Positions 33,088 through 41,354 of a DNA stretch of 64,000 bases are shown here, piece by piece. Position numbers and translations under genes: made by a program. The first letter of the stretch is position 1, and every line of letters begins with the position of its first letter. The DNA lies in assembly GCA_964410285.1 (NCBI GenBank), contig CAYPFR010000006.1:124001-188000 (forward strand). Direction: 5' to 3'. Source of the stretch: Fretibacter sp964410285. Its GTDB lineage: Bacteria > Pseudomonadota > Alphaproteobacteria > Caulobacterales > Maricaulaceae. Below the pieces are notes generated by a model, which was given only the letters and a program-made list of their open reading frames with translations, was not told the origin of the DNA and did not search any database.

Positions 33088-34025
33088 TGGCTATCCTCGT
33101 TATTGCAGAACACGACAATAAAGACCTCAAAGACGCAACTCATAAAACCGTCACCGCCGCCAAAGCCATGGGCGGCGAGGTCGACGTGCTTGTCGCGGGC
33201 AAAGGCGTCAAAGACGTGATGTCTCAGGCCGCGAAAATTGACGGCGTTCGCGCCGTGCTTGGCGTAGACCACGTCTCCCTCACCCGCCAACTTGCCGAAG
33301 CTATGGAAGCTGTTGTTGTTCCGCTGATGGGGGATTATGACGCCGTGCTCGCGCCTGATACGACAACCCATAAGAATTATATGCCGCGCGTCGCCGCCAA
33401 GCTTGATGTGCAGCAGATCAGCTCTGTGACAGCGGTTGAGAGCGCGGATACATTTGTGCGCCCCATCTATGCCGGCAATGCTATGGCGACTGTGCAGTCA
33501 ACCGATTCCAAAAAGGTCGTGACCGTGCGCACCACAGCTTTTGCCGCCGCCGGAGAGAGCGGATCAGCGTCTGATAAAATGCTTGGCGACCCTGCTGGCC
33601 CGTTCAAATCTGAATATATCGGAGAAGAACTGTCCAAATCCGACCGTCCAGAACTAACGGCCGCCAAAGTTGTCGTGTCCGGCGGGCGCGGCATGGGCAG
33701 CGGCGAGAACTTCAAATTGCTTGAAGGCATAGCCGACAAGCTCGGCGCGGCTATGGGCGCGTCGCGGGCCGCCGTCGATGCGGGTTTCGTGCCGAATGAT
33801 TGGCAGGTTGGTCAAACTGGCAAAGCCGTCGCGCCGGCGCTTTATATTGCGGTTGGCATTTCCGGCGCGATCCAGCATTTGGCCGGTATGAAAGACAGTA
33901 AAGTCATTGCCGCAATAAATAAGGATGAGGATGCACCGATCTTCCAAGTCGCCGATTACGGCCTTGTCGCGGACCTTTTCAAGGCCCTTCCCGAGTTTGA
34001 GGCCGAGCTTGATAAAGTGCTCTAA
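33087..34025 (+). CDS. etfA: Electron transfer flavoprotein, alpha subunit
   Basis: 312 residues. The C-terminal FAD domain carries the family motif VVSGGRGMGSGENFKLLEGIADKLGAA-like (here at roughly residue 191), GQTGKAVAPALYIAVGISGA and the terminal AINKDEDAPIFQVADYG. The N-terminal half is ETF-like. It binds the catalytic FAD of the ETF heterodimer with EtfB. A strong terminator follows, ending the operon. The hydroxybutyryl-CoA dehydrogenase gene that often follows etfA in alphaproteobacteria is absent here. Confidence 0.96.
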   Translation: MAILVIAEHDNKDLKDATHKTVTAAKAMGGEVDVLVAGKGVKDVMSQAAKIDGVRAVLGVDHVSLTRQLAEAMEAVVVPLMGDYDAVLAPDTTTHKNYMPRVAAKLDVQQISSVTAVESADTFVRPIYAGNAMATVQSTDSKKVVTVRTTAFAAAGESGSASDKMLGDPAGPFKSEYIGEELSKSDRPELTAAKVVVSGGRGMGSGENFKLLEGIADKLGAAMGASRAAVDAGFVPNDWQVGQTGKAVAPALYIAVGISGAIQHLAGMKDSKVIAAINKDEDAPIFQVADYGLVADLFKALPEFEAELDKVL

Positions 34026-34047
34026 AAGCTCGCTATATAGCTAAAAC

Positions 34048-34081
34048 AAAACCGCCCGAGCGAGCTTGGGCGGTTTTTTTT
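34048..34081 (+). terminator. Intrinsic terminator after etfA
   Basis: AACCGCCC pairs with GGGCGGTT around a loop GAGCGAGCTT, followed by a run of T. It is a classical rho-independent terminator ~25 bp after the etfA stop and may also serve the convergent coiled-coil gene. Confidence 0.93.
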
Positions 34082-34113
34082 AACTTAAAATCTATACGTG
34101 GTTGCCTCAGGCG

Positions 34114-35349
34114 TTAAGACACCGATTTCAGAGACTGGAATATCGTCACGTTTTTCGTGGCCGGCGGTTCAACGTCGAGGACTTCAAAACCCAAAGCTTC
34201 CGCGCCTGAGGCGGGAGCGGGGGCTTGATCTGGATCTGCTTCGACAGCGGCATAGCGCATTAGTTTATCTTTCTGCGCGAGATTAATCTTTTTCAGCATC
34301 TCAATATCGTCAAGCGCCGCCATATATTTTTCATTGAGCGTGTCAAATTCAGCCTTTGCCTTAAGGGCATTTTCTGCGTTTACATCCGCTTCGAGCACTT
34401 TCTCGCGCGCACGGGCATCAGCCTTGTCGGCGCGCGCAATCGCAGAACTAAAACGGTGCTGTAGATCGGCAATATCGCGCTCGGCTTGCGCGCGGGCACC
34501 TTCTTTGATTCTGACCTCGGCCTCAAACTGGCTGATCCGGTTTTTATGGGTCAAAAGCTCCTCATCGCGGCGCTTAAGCCGGCCTTCAAATTCAGCCTTC
34601 GCCACAGTGGCTTCATATTCCGCAGTTTCGCGCCCGGCATTGGCTTCAATAAATTTTGTCTTCATTTCTTCAAAGCTGGCCTGAAGGCGGCCAATTTCGA
34701 TCTCGCCGCCATCAGCCGATTTACGAAAAACGTCCATTTTAGCGCGCGCGTCGTCGAGATTTTTCTGAAGTTCATGGATTGAGCGCCCACGCGCCGAAAG
34801 GTCATTTAGGGCTTCGGAGAGGTCTTTTTGCAACGTACTGTTCAGGCAACTCAGCTCATGCTGGCGGTCCTCAAGGGATGTGATCGCCGTTGCCATCGCC
34901 GTGATTTCATTTTTCTGACGCGTGATCTGGCTATCATTTTGATTGTCGCGGTCTTTTCGCACCGTATTCTCTGTGCGAAGCGCCAAAAGCTCCTCTTGCG
35001 CCGTCTTGAGCTGTATCCGCAGACTTGCAAGTTCATTTTCAAGCTCAGCAGCCTGCGCCTTTTTGAGGGCGAGCGATTTTTCGGCGGCGGTGGCGCGGCT
35101 CTGAAGAGCTTTGTTTTCTTCCTCAACCCGGCCAAGTTGACGAAGCTTACTTTCCATTTTTGAGATAGATTTCGACAGGCTATTTACGCGTTGCTGCGCC
35201 TTTTTATGCTGCTCGGCGCCGCTTTGGATGACATCCGACATAGAACTGACGTATTCGCGGGCATTTTTAATATCCAAGGCATCACTAGCTGAAGCCGCTT
35301 GTCCCTTTTTGCCTGCTAAAAACGAATCTCCCAGCTTAAATAAGCCCAT
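34114..35349 (-). CDS. Long coiled-coil protein (crescentin-like candidate)
   Basis: 411 residues from ATG 35349. From residue ~30 to ~375 it is an uninterrupted heptad-rich, charged coiled coil (for example SKSISKMESKLRQLGRVEEE and ELENELASLRIQLKTAQEEL), with short globular ends (MGLFKLGDSFLAGKK and a Pro/Ala tail ending TIFQSLKSVS). No enzymatic motif or TM segment. The length and rod design are like crescentin and other bacterial intermediate-filament-like or polar scaffold proteins; no sequence family can be assigned by eye. A full CtrA-type site lies 77 bp upstream. Confidence 0.75.
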   Translation of the reverse strand: MGLFKLGDSFLAGKKGQAASASDALDIKNAREYVSSMSDVIQSGAEQHKKAQQRVNSLSKSISKMESKLRQLGRVEEENKALQSRATAAEKSLALKKAQAAELENELASLRIQLKTAQEELLALRTENTVRKDRDNQNDSQITRQKNEITAMATAITSLEDRQHELSCLNSTLQKDLSEALNDLSARGRSIHELQKNLDDARAKMDVFRKSADGGEIEIGRLQASFEEMKTKFIEANAGRETAEYEATVAKAEFEGRLKRRDEELLTHKNRISQFEAEVRIKEGARAQAERDIADLQHRFSSAIARADKADARAREKVLEADVNAENALKAKAEFDTLNEKYMAALDDIEMLKKINLAQKDKLMRYAAVEADPDQAPAPASGAEALGFEVLDVEPPATKNVTIFQSLKSVS

Positions 35350-35425
35350 ATCCAATCTCCCAGTTCCGGCTAAAAATTCCCAATTCCAGCCTATTAATCT
35401 CACCGCTAGATGTGCGGAATTAGGG

Positions 35426-35440
35426 TTAATTAAAGGTTAA
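35426..35440 (-). promoter_or_regulatory. CtrA-type site upstream of the coiled-coil gene
   Basis: In gene orientation the sequence is TTAA-CCTTTAA-TTAAC, an exact TTAA-N7-TTAAC match. It lies 77-91 bp upstream of the coiled-coil ATG, a normal distance for a CtrA-activated promoter. Confidence 0.6.
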
Positions 35441-35536
35441 TAGCGATAGGATTGACGAGCGTTTGACCCGCGCTTCGCTGGGTAATAACGCGGTTTTCGG
35501 AAAACTTACGCACGCGGCGGACGTCCGCAGGCGGCT

Positions 35537-36397
35537 CTAGGAAATTTGAAAATCCTCAGGCCGATAGCCGGGGTCGGGATAGGCAGGGTTCATTCCCTCT
35601 AGGGTTTCGCGGACAATGGCGGTTATAATCGCCTTTCGCGCGCTGCGATTATCTGACGGGATAACGTGCCAAGGCGCATGAGCGGTAGATGTGCGCTGCA
35701 CCATGGCCTCATAGGCCTGCATAAATTGCGGCCAGAGCTTTCGGTCTTCAAGATCACCGGGATTAAACTTCCAGCGCTTTCCGGGCACCTCAAGACGTTC
35801 GCGCAAGCGCTCCCCTTGTACCTGCCTTGACATATTAAGCATGAATTTCAGAACTCTTGTCCCGTTTTCCGACAAATGGCGCTCAAAGTCATTGATTTGC
35901 TGATAGCGCTGCTCTACGGCGTCGGCACTGGCAAAGCCGCGGACTTTGACGACTAAAACATCCTCATAATGACTGCGGTTAAACACAGTGATCTGGCCCT
36001 TTGCAGGGCAGACCTTGTGAATACGCCAAAGATAATCGCGCGCCAGCTCTGTTTTGCTCGGCGCTTTGAAGGCCGCGACATTCACATTTAGCGGCGGGGT
36101 ATAGGCAAAAATAGCCGAGGTCGTGCTGTCTTTCCCGCTCGTATCCATTCCTTGCAGAACAATCAGAAGAGAGCGCTCGGCCTCACCGTAAAGCCGGTGA
36201 GATAAATCTCGAATGACCTTGGCATCGGCTTTCATCTGGGCTTTGAGAGCCGCTTTATCCAGCCCCATTTCAAGTCGAGCGGGATGATCTTTGAGGCGAA
36301 AATCCGGGCCGCGCAAGACTTTGAAATTTTCCGCGCGGAGTTCCGGTTTGCTTAGCTCCGGTTTTCCGGGGCTGCTTTTTCCTTTTCCAACTGTCAT
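35537..36397 (-). CDS. Polyphosphate kinase 2 family protein
   Basis: 286 residues from ATG 36397, whose ATGA overlaps the stop of the ABC-F gene. Walker A is LQGMDTSGKDST and the lid module contains FNRSHYEDVLVVKVRG, both diagnostic of PPK2. The Lys/Pro-rich N-terminus is variable. PPK2 enzymes transfer phosphate between polyphosphate and nucleotides (NDP or NMP), buffering nucleotide energy. The class (I, II or III) cannot be read safely by eye. The overlap with the ABC-F gene indicates a shared transcript. Confidence 0.9.
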   Translation of the reverse strand: MTVGKGKSSPGKPELSKPELRAENFKVLRGPDFRLKDHPARLEMGLDKAALKAQMKADAKVIRDLSHRLYGEAERSLLIVLQGMDTSGKDSTTSAIFAYTPPLNVNVAAFKAPSKTELARDYLWRIHKVCPAKGQITVFNRSHYEDVLVVKVRGFASADAVEQRYQQINDFERHLSENGTRVLKFMLNMSRQVQGERLRERLEVPGKRWKFNPGDLEDRKLWPQFMQAYEAMVQRTSTAHAPWHVIPSDNRSARKAIITAIVRETLEGMNPAYPDPGYRPEDFQIS

Positions 36398-38217
36398 CTT
36401 GCCGCTCCGTTTTGCATCTCTTCTAATTCTAGCCACTCCATCTCAAGCGTGTCTAGCCGGTCTTGCTGCTCTGCGAGCGCTTCGGAGGTTTCCATAAAAC
36501 CGTCAGGATCGCGGGTAAAATAATCTGGATCACTCATGAGTGCGCTCATGGATTTTATACTTGCCTCCGTCGCCGCAATTTCCTTGGGTAGCTGCTCAAG
36601 CCGGAACTTATGTTTATAAGAGAGTTTAGCTTTGGGGGCGGCAGAAGCGGCCATATTGCCGCCGGAAACCGCTTCCTTCGGCGAAGCCTTGCCGCTACTT
36701 TTGTCAAGTTTGCGGCGGGCGGTTACCCCCTCCCCGCGCTGCGCGACCATATCCGAATAGCCCCCCGCATAAACCTGCCAGTGTCCATCTCCCTCATAGC
36801 CGATTGACCGCGTGACCGTACGATCAAGAAAATCCCGGTCATGGCTAACGACCAAAACCGTGCCTTTATAATCCGCCACGAGTTCTTGGAGTAAATCCAA
36901 CGTTTCCAAATCCAAATCATTCGTCGGTTCATCAAGCACCAAGAGATTTGAAGGATGGCGCAGCCCGCGGGCAAGCTGCAAGCGTCCACGTTCACCGCCT
37001 GATAATACATGAAGCGGCGTGCGCGCCTGTTCCGGTGCAAAGAGGAAGTCTTTCATATAACGAATAACATGAACGGACTCGCCGCCGACAATGACCGTAT
37101 CACTGCCGCAATCCGTCAGCGCTTCTTTTAGCGTCCACTCGGGATCAAGGCTCTCGCGTTTCTGATCAATAATCAGCGGCTCAAGATTGGTCCCTAGGTC
37201 AATCCGCCCGCTATCAGCGGGAAGTGCCCCCATGATCAGTTTTAGCAAAGTGGTCTTACCCGATCCATTCGGACCGATAACGCCGATACGCTCGCCGCGG
37301 TTTATCTTTAGCGAGAGATTGTCGACAATGGTGCGGCCATCAAATGCTTTTGATACGCCCTCCATGCGGACAACAGATTTTCCTGATTTGGCGGCGTCCA
37401 CCACACTCGCACTCATACCGCCCTGCACGCTGCGATGTTCCTTATGCGTTTTGCGGAGCGCTGCCAATTCTTTGACGCGGCGCACATTACGCTTACGCCG
37501 GCCCGAAACGCCGTGGACAATCCAGTGTTGCTCGCGCGCGATCTGGCGGCCTAGCTTATGCTGCTCCAGCTCCTCTTGCTCAATCAAATTATCGCGCCAA
37601 TCTTCAAATTTGGCAAACCCCGCGTCCAGTTCACGCGTGCGCCCCCGGTCCATCCAAACCGTGCGGCGCGAGAGGCTTTCAAGAAAACGCCGGTCATGAG
37701 AGATCAGTACAAGCGCGCTGCCCATGGCCGCCAGCTCCTCTTCCAGCCATTCGATCGCGGGCAGGTCCAGATGATTGGTTGGCTCATCGAGCATGAGAAT
37801 ATCAGGCTCCGGGGCGAGCGTGCGCACCAAGGCGGCGCGGCGCGCCTCTCCGCCCGAAAGGGTCTTTGGGGCCTCCTGCCCGCTCAGCCCTAGGCTCTCG
37901 AGGAGATAGGGTATTCGGTAGGCTTGATCTGCACCCTCAAGGCCGGCCTGTACATAGTCAGAAATACTCTCATAGGCAGATAAATCCGGCTCTTGGGGCA
38001 AATAACGCCATGTCGTGCCGGGCTTCACAAAACGTTCTCCCTCATCGGCTTCGACGATTTCCGCCGCCATCTTTAGCAAGGTTGATTTTCCCGACCCATT
38101 GCGCCCGACGAGGCAAATTCTGTCGCGCGGCATGACAGTAAGGTCAGCCCCCGTCAAAAGCGGGGTTGTACCAAATGTCAGCTGCATATCTTTAAGCGTT
38201 AAGAGAGGCGGGGCCAT
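36394..38217 (-). CDS. uup: ABC-F ATPase, Uup type
   Basis: 607 residues with two ABC domains and no membrane helices. First domain: VGRNGSGKSTLLK, TLSGGEARR, DILMLDEPTNHLD. Second: IGPNGSGKTTLLK, VLSGGERGRLQL, LLVLDEPTNDLD. The ~80-residue linker between them (HKLGRQIAREQHWIVHGVSG and following) is the ABC-F P-site tRNA-interaction motif. The C-terminal coiled coil (LEQLPKEIAATEASIKSMSA) identifies Uup. ABC-F proteins act on the ribosome; Uup is linked to translation and genome stability. PPK2 follows with a 4-bp overlap. Confidence 0.92.
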   Translation of the reverse strand: MAPPLLTLKDMQLTFGTTPLLTGADLTVMPRDRICLVGRNGSGKSTLLKMAAEIVEADEGERFVKPGTTWRYLPQEPDLSAYESISDYVQAGLEGADQAYRIPYLLESLGLSGQEAPKTLSGGEARRAALVRTLAPEPDILMLDEPTNHLDLPAIEWLEEELAAMGSALVLISHDRRFLESLSRRTVWMDRGRTRELDAGFAKFEDWRDNLIEQEELEQHKLGRQIAREQHWIVHGVSGRRKRNVRRVKELAALRKTHKEHRSVQGGMSASVVDAAKSGKSVVRMEGVSKAFDGRTIVDNLSLKINRGERIGVIGPNGSGKTTLLKLIMGALPADSGRIDLGTNLEPLIIDQKRESLDPEWTLKEALTDCGSDTVIVGGESVHVIRYMKDFLFAPEQARTPLHVLSGGERGRLQLARGLRHPSNLLVLDEPTNDLDLETLDLLQELVADYKGTVLVVSHDRDFLDRTVTRSIGYEGDGHWQVYAGGYSDMVAQRGEGVTARRKLDKSSGKASPKEAVSGGNMAASAAPKAKLSYKHKFRLEQLPKEIAATEASIKSMSALMSDPDYFTRDPDGFMETSEALAEQQDRLDTLEMEWLELEEMQNGAAR

Positions 38218-38293
38218 GGCGCCTCATATCAGCCCCGTCATATTTGCCAAGCGCTTATCCCGCTATTTGCGCAGACAGGGTAGCACATCTGCC

Positions 38294-39271
38294 CTAGTCA
38301 AACAAAGGCGTGGAGAGATAACGCTCGGCAAAGCTCGGGATGATCGTGACAATACGCTTGCCTGACATCTGCGGACGTGCGCCTACAATGAGGCTGGCGG
38401 CAATGGCCGCTCCCGAGGAAATTCCTACAGGTACACCGTCTTCGGCGGCGACGTGTTTGGCCGTGCCAAAGGCGGCGTCATTAGAAATCGTCACAACGTC
38501 ATCAATCAGGCCAGCATCAAGGGTATCGGGCAAAAAGCCCGCGCCTATGCCTTGAATTTTATGCGGGCCTTTTTCGCCTTTGGAAATCATCGGGGAGCCC
38601 TCTGGCTCAACGGCGATAATCTGAATGTCGGGGTTTTTCTCCTTGAGATATTTGCCCGCGCCCGACAGCGTCCCGCCTGTGCCAACCCCGGAAATAAGGA
38701 CATCTACCTCCCCGCCGCAATCCTCCCAGATTTCGGGACCCGTTGTCGCGTAATGCATAGCGGGGTTAGCAGGGTTCACAAATTGTCCCGCTTGCACCGC
38801 GCCCGGTGTCTCCGCGCAAATTTCATCAGCTTTTTTCATCGCCGCTGGAATGCCGCCGGCAGCTTCGGTAAGGACAAGCTCTGCGCCGAGGAGTTTCATC
38901 ATTTTGCGCCGCTCGATACTCATTTGCTCGGGCATGACCAATATGGCGCGGTAGCCCTTGGCTGCCGCTGCAAAGGCCACGCCAATGCCTGTATTGCCCG
39001 ACGTTGGCTCCACAATCGTCCCGCCCGGTTTCAATATGCCGTCCGCTTCCAATTGCATAATCATGGCCGCACCAATGCGGTCCTTAACTGAGGCGATGGG
39101 ATTGAAAAATTCAAGCTTGTAAACAAGGTCAGCGCGAAGTCCCTGCGTCAGGCGCGGCAAGCGCACTAAGGGCGTGCCGCCAACGGTCTCGAGGATAGAA
39201 TCGTAAATTTTCCCTCGGGGCTTTGCATAGCGATGCATCTGGGCTTGGGGCGTGTTGGAAGATTGGGTCAT
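38294..39271 (-). CDS. cysK: Cysteine synthase A
   Basis: 325 residues. The PLP lysine is in FNPIASVKDRIGAAMI, the substrate loop is EPTSGNTGIGVAF and the phosphate-binding loop is SGVGTGGTLSG. It makes cysteine from O-acetylserine and sulfide with PLP. The normal length and the intact C-terminus (VTIIPSFAERYLSTPLF) support full function. An N-terminal ~20-residue extension (MTQSSNTPQAQMHRYAKPRG) is less conserved. Confidence 0.93.
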   Translation of the reverse strand: MTQSSNTPQAQMHRYAKPRGKIYDSILETVGGTPLVRLPRLTQGLRADLVYKLEFFNPIASVKDRIGAAMIMQLEADGILKPGGTIVEPTSGNTGIGVAFAAAAKGYRAILVMPEQMSIERRKMMKLLGAELVLTEAAGGIPAAMKKADEICAETPGAVQAGQFVNPANPAMHYATTGPEIWEDCGGEVDVLISGVGTGGTLSGAGKYLKEKNPDIQIIAVEPEGSPMISKGEKGPHKIQGIGAGFLPDTLDAGLIDDVVTISNDAAFGTAKHVAAEDGVPVGISSGAAIAASLIVGARPQMSGKRIVTIIPSFAERYLSTPLFD

Positions 39272-39410
39272 AAGCGGTCCTTTTTTCTTTGATAGCAGAT
39301 AAGGAGCCGCCCTAACAATGTCCAGCCGCAGGCATTGCCTCTTGGCAAAGCACGCCCTTATTTACCCAAAATGACTCACCTCATGGAGACCACGCCAGCC
39401 AGCGCCCATG

Positions 39411-39950
39411 CTAGCCCGATGTATTAAAGGCCGCATTCAATCGGTTGATTTGGTCGGCAACAGTATTGCCTTGCTGGGCAGAAATCACGCCGTAGAGGGA
39501 GCGGTCAAGACGCGCAATGCGTTCATACAGACTTTCGGAGCGGGCCAGAAGATCAAGTAAGATCGCTGGAAGATGGCTGGCATTTTTCGCCAGTTCGGCA
39601 AATGAAAGCTCACCGTCTTTTGCCGCTTTTTCCATTACAAGCCGATATTTTGGATCGCGAGCATCCGTCAGAGACATTTCTCCCTCTTTGACGGCGCGCT
39701 GAACCAAAAGCCAGCTTGCAACCTGCATAAGGCGCGTTGTGAGGCGCATACTTTGGGAGGCATAGACAATGGCGTCTTTGCGCGCGAGTTTTTTACTATC
39801 TTGCCGGCCCGGACCATCAAGATAGGCGGCAGTTTCCTCTACCATATCCATACCTTCGCGAAAGGTTTTGGCGAAAAGCTCTGAACGGGTAAATTCCTTG
39901 AGGCGTTCCTCGGATTGCGGGGTTAGCGTATCTTGTGGGGGCTGTGTCAT
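39411..39950 (-). CDS. rcdA: Regulator of CtrA degradation, RcdA (DUF1465)
   Basis: 179 residues from ATG 39950, the usual RcdA length; the frame is open to ATG 40016. Key segments are FREGMDMVEETAAYLDGPGR and MRLTTRLMQVASWLLVQRAV, which are highly characteristic of RcdA. RcdA is a helical adaptor that delivers CtrA and other substrates to the ClpXP protease in Caulobacter-type cell cycles. The neighbouring DUF1192 gene is upstream on the same strand and trcR is divergent, so this is a cell-cycle cluster. Confidence 0.9.
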   Translation of the reverse strand: MTQPPQDTLTPQSEERLKEFTRSELFAKTFREGMDMVEETAAYLDGPGRQDSKKLARKDAIVYASQSMRLTTRLMQVASWLLVQRAVKEGEMSLTDARDPKYRLVMEKAAKDGELSFAELAKNASHLPAILLDLLARSESLYERIARLDRSLYGVISAQQGNTVADQINRLNAAFNTSG

Positions 39951-40100
39951 AATCTCATTTTGTCTTTGCACGGTAGTCTCCACCGGGTTGTCGGTAGCGA
40001 GTACCGGATTATTCATCGCTAACCACGGCGCCGCGCGGTTTAGGTCTGTTGCGAGGCTTGTCCTGCAATGCGCGGGCCAAACCCTTAATTTTTGCGCAAA

Positions 40101-40277
40101 TCAAGGCTTTTGTCCGAAAAATGTGTCTGCAGCGGAAAGTTCAGCCTGCTTTTTCGCCAATTCCTGCCTGATGCGTTCGGCTTCGGCCTCACAAATTGCG
40201 ATGCGCGCCTCCAATTCCTGAATGGAGACACCGTAGAGGTCTTCACCAATTTGAAACACTGTCTTGCTTTGGGTCAT
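40101..40277 (-). CDS. DUF1192 small protein
   Basis: 58 residues from ATG 40277, preceded by AAAGGGGCGAGGCG; an upstream ATG in frame lacks this site. It is a short helix-rich protein with GVSIQELEARIAICEAEAER and KKQAELSAADTFF, the DUF1192 pattern of L-x-x-E-L-x-x-R-I followed by K-x-x-x-x-x-A-x-x-F. Function unknown. It is commonly found beside rcdA in alphaproteobacteria. Confidence 0.78.
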   Translation of the reverse strand: MTQSKTVFQIGEDLYGVSIQELEARIAICEAEAERIRQELAKKQAELSAADTFFGQKP

Positions 40278-40390
40278 CGCCTCGCCCCTTTCCGTTTGAT
40301 TTATCATTCTCTGCTCATCTTCCTAGGGGGGACGCCGCGAGAATTGAAGGGAATTTTCTTGCAAATACTGCCAAAGAGGCCTAGTGACAC

Positions 40391-40451
40391 TTTGTCTTTC
40401 TTCTCAAGGGAGAAAAAAGACAAATCTAACCCGGCCGAGCCGGGTTTTTTT
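40391..40451 (+). terminator. Tandem hairpins with terminator ahead of trcR
   Basis: Hairpin 1 (40391-40424) has a 15-bp stem, TTTGTCTTTCTTCTC against GAGAAAAAAGACAAA with a single mismatch, and an AAGG tetraloop. Four bases later hairpin 2 (40428-40446) pairs AACCCGGC with GCCGGGTT around CGA and ends in seven T. The second is a textbook intrinsic terminator. There is no rightward protein gene upstream, so it ends either a small RNA starting in 40280-40390 or an attenuated leader of trcR. Confidence 0.82.
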
Positions 40452-40506
40452 AATGTCTAATTTTTGGGCGGCGCACAGCAGTCCTCTAAGCCCTATGGAG
40501 GCCCAT

Positions 40507-41181
40507 ATGACACAGATTCTTATGCCTAAAGCGACAGCCGTTTGGCTGATTGATAATACAGGGCTGACCTTCTTGCAGATTTCCGAATTTTGTAAGCTGC
40601 ATATCCTCGAAGTCGAAGGCATTGCCGATGGAGATGTCGCCAGCGGTATTCGCGGAGCCGATCCCATTGCCAATGGGCAGCTGGCTCGCGAGGAAATTGA
40701 GAAAGGCGAAAAAGACCCTAATTACGCCCTGAAGGCCAGCGTCTTTGACAGCGCGCCCATTAAATCCACCAAAGGCAAGCGGCGCGGGCCACGGTATACG
40801 CCGCTTTCACGCCGTCAGGACCGGCCTGACGCCATTGCCTGGCTTGTACGTAACCATCCCGAGGTGACAGACGCCCAAATTTCCAAACTTATCGGAACAA
40901 CAAAACCGACGATCAAAGCCATTCGCGATCGCACCCACTGGAAAATCAGCACGATCACGCCCACTGATCCTGTCTCGCTTGGGCTGTGTAGCCAAATTGA
41001 TCTGGATGAGGCGGTCAAAATCGCAGCAGAGAAACAGGCCAAAATTGATGCGAAAAAGGCCAAAGAAGAAGGCACGCCGCTTGAGCCCGTCGAGTCCGCC
41101 GCTCCGGCCCCCGCCGCCGAGGAGACGCCTAAAGCGGAACACACGCTCGAGAGCCTATTCAAACCCAGCACGCAAGACTAG
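40507..41181 (+). CDS. trcR: Cell-cycle transcriptional regulator TrcR-type (DUF1013)
   Basis: 224 residues from ATG 40507, with GGAGG five bases upstream; the frame extends upstream through the terminator and is not used. It contains AVWLIDNTGLTFLQISEFC and HILEVEGIADGDVA, an HTH-like domain, then VRNHPEVTDAQISKLIGTTK, a second HTH-like part, and a Lys/Ala-rich tail. This matches the DUF1013 family, described as TrcR in alphaproteobacteria, a cell-cycle-linked RNA-polymerase-associated regulator. It is divergent from rcdA and followed by a terminator. Confidence 0.87.
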   Translation: MTQILMPKATAVWLIDNTGLTFLQISEFCKLHILEVEGIADGDVASGIRGADPIANGQLAREEIEKGEKDPNYALKASVFDSAPIKSTKGKRRGPRYTPLSRRQDRPDAIAWLVRNHPEVTDAQISKLIGTTKPTIKAIRDRTHWKISTITPTDPVSLGLCSQIDLDEAVKIAAEKQAKIDAKKAKEEGTPLEPVESAAPAPAAEETPKAEHTLESLFKPSTQD

Positions 41182-41205
41182 CCGCGCGCTCATATGCATG
41201 ACGAC

Positions 41206-41233
41206 AAAAGCCCCGCCATTGCGGGGCTTTTTT
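41206..41233 (+). terminator. Intrinsic terminator after trcR
   Basis: AGCCCCGC pairs with GCGGGGCT around CATT, followed by TTTTT. It lies 25 bp past the trcR stop. Confidence 0.93.
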
Positions 41234-41354
41234 CTACATCCTGTATTAATTCTATATCCTGCAGGTATTTTTCGCTAAGCAAGGCAGGCGTGTAGCGGTC
41301 CTTCGGAAAAAGCAGCGCGCCTTAAACAAGAGGGCCTAGGAAAATCATTCTCTA

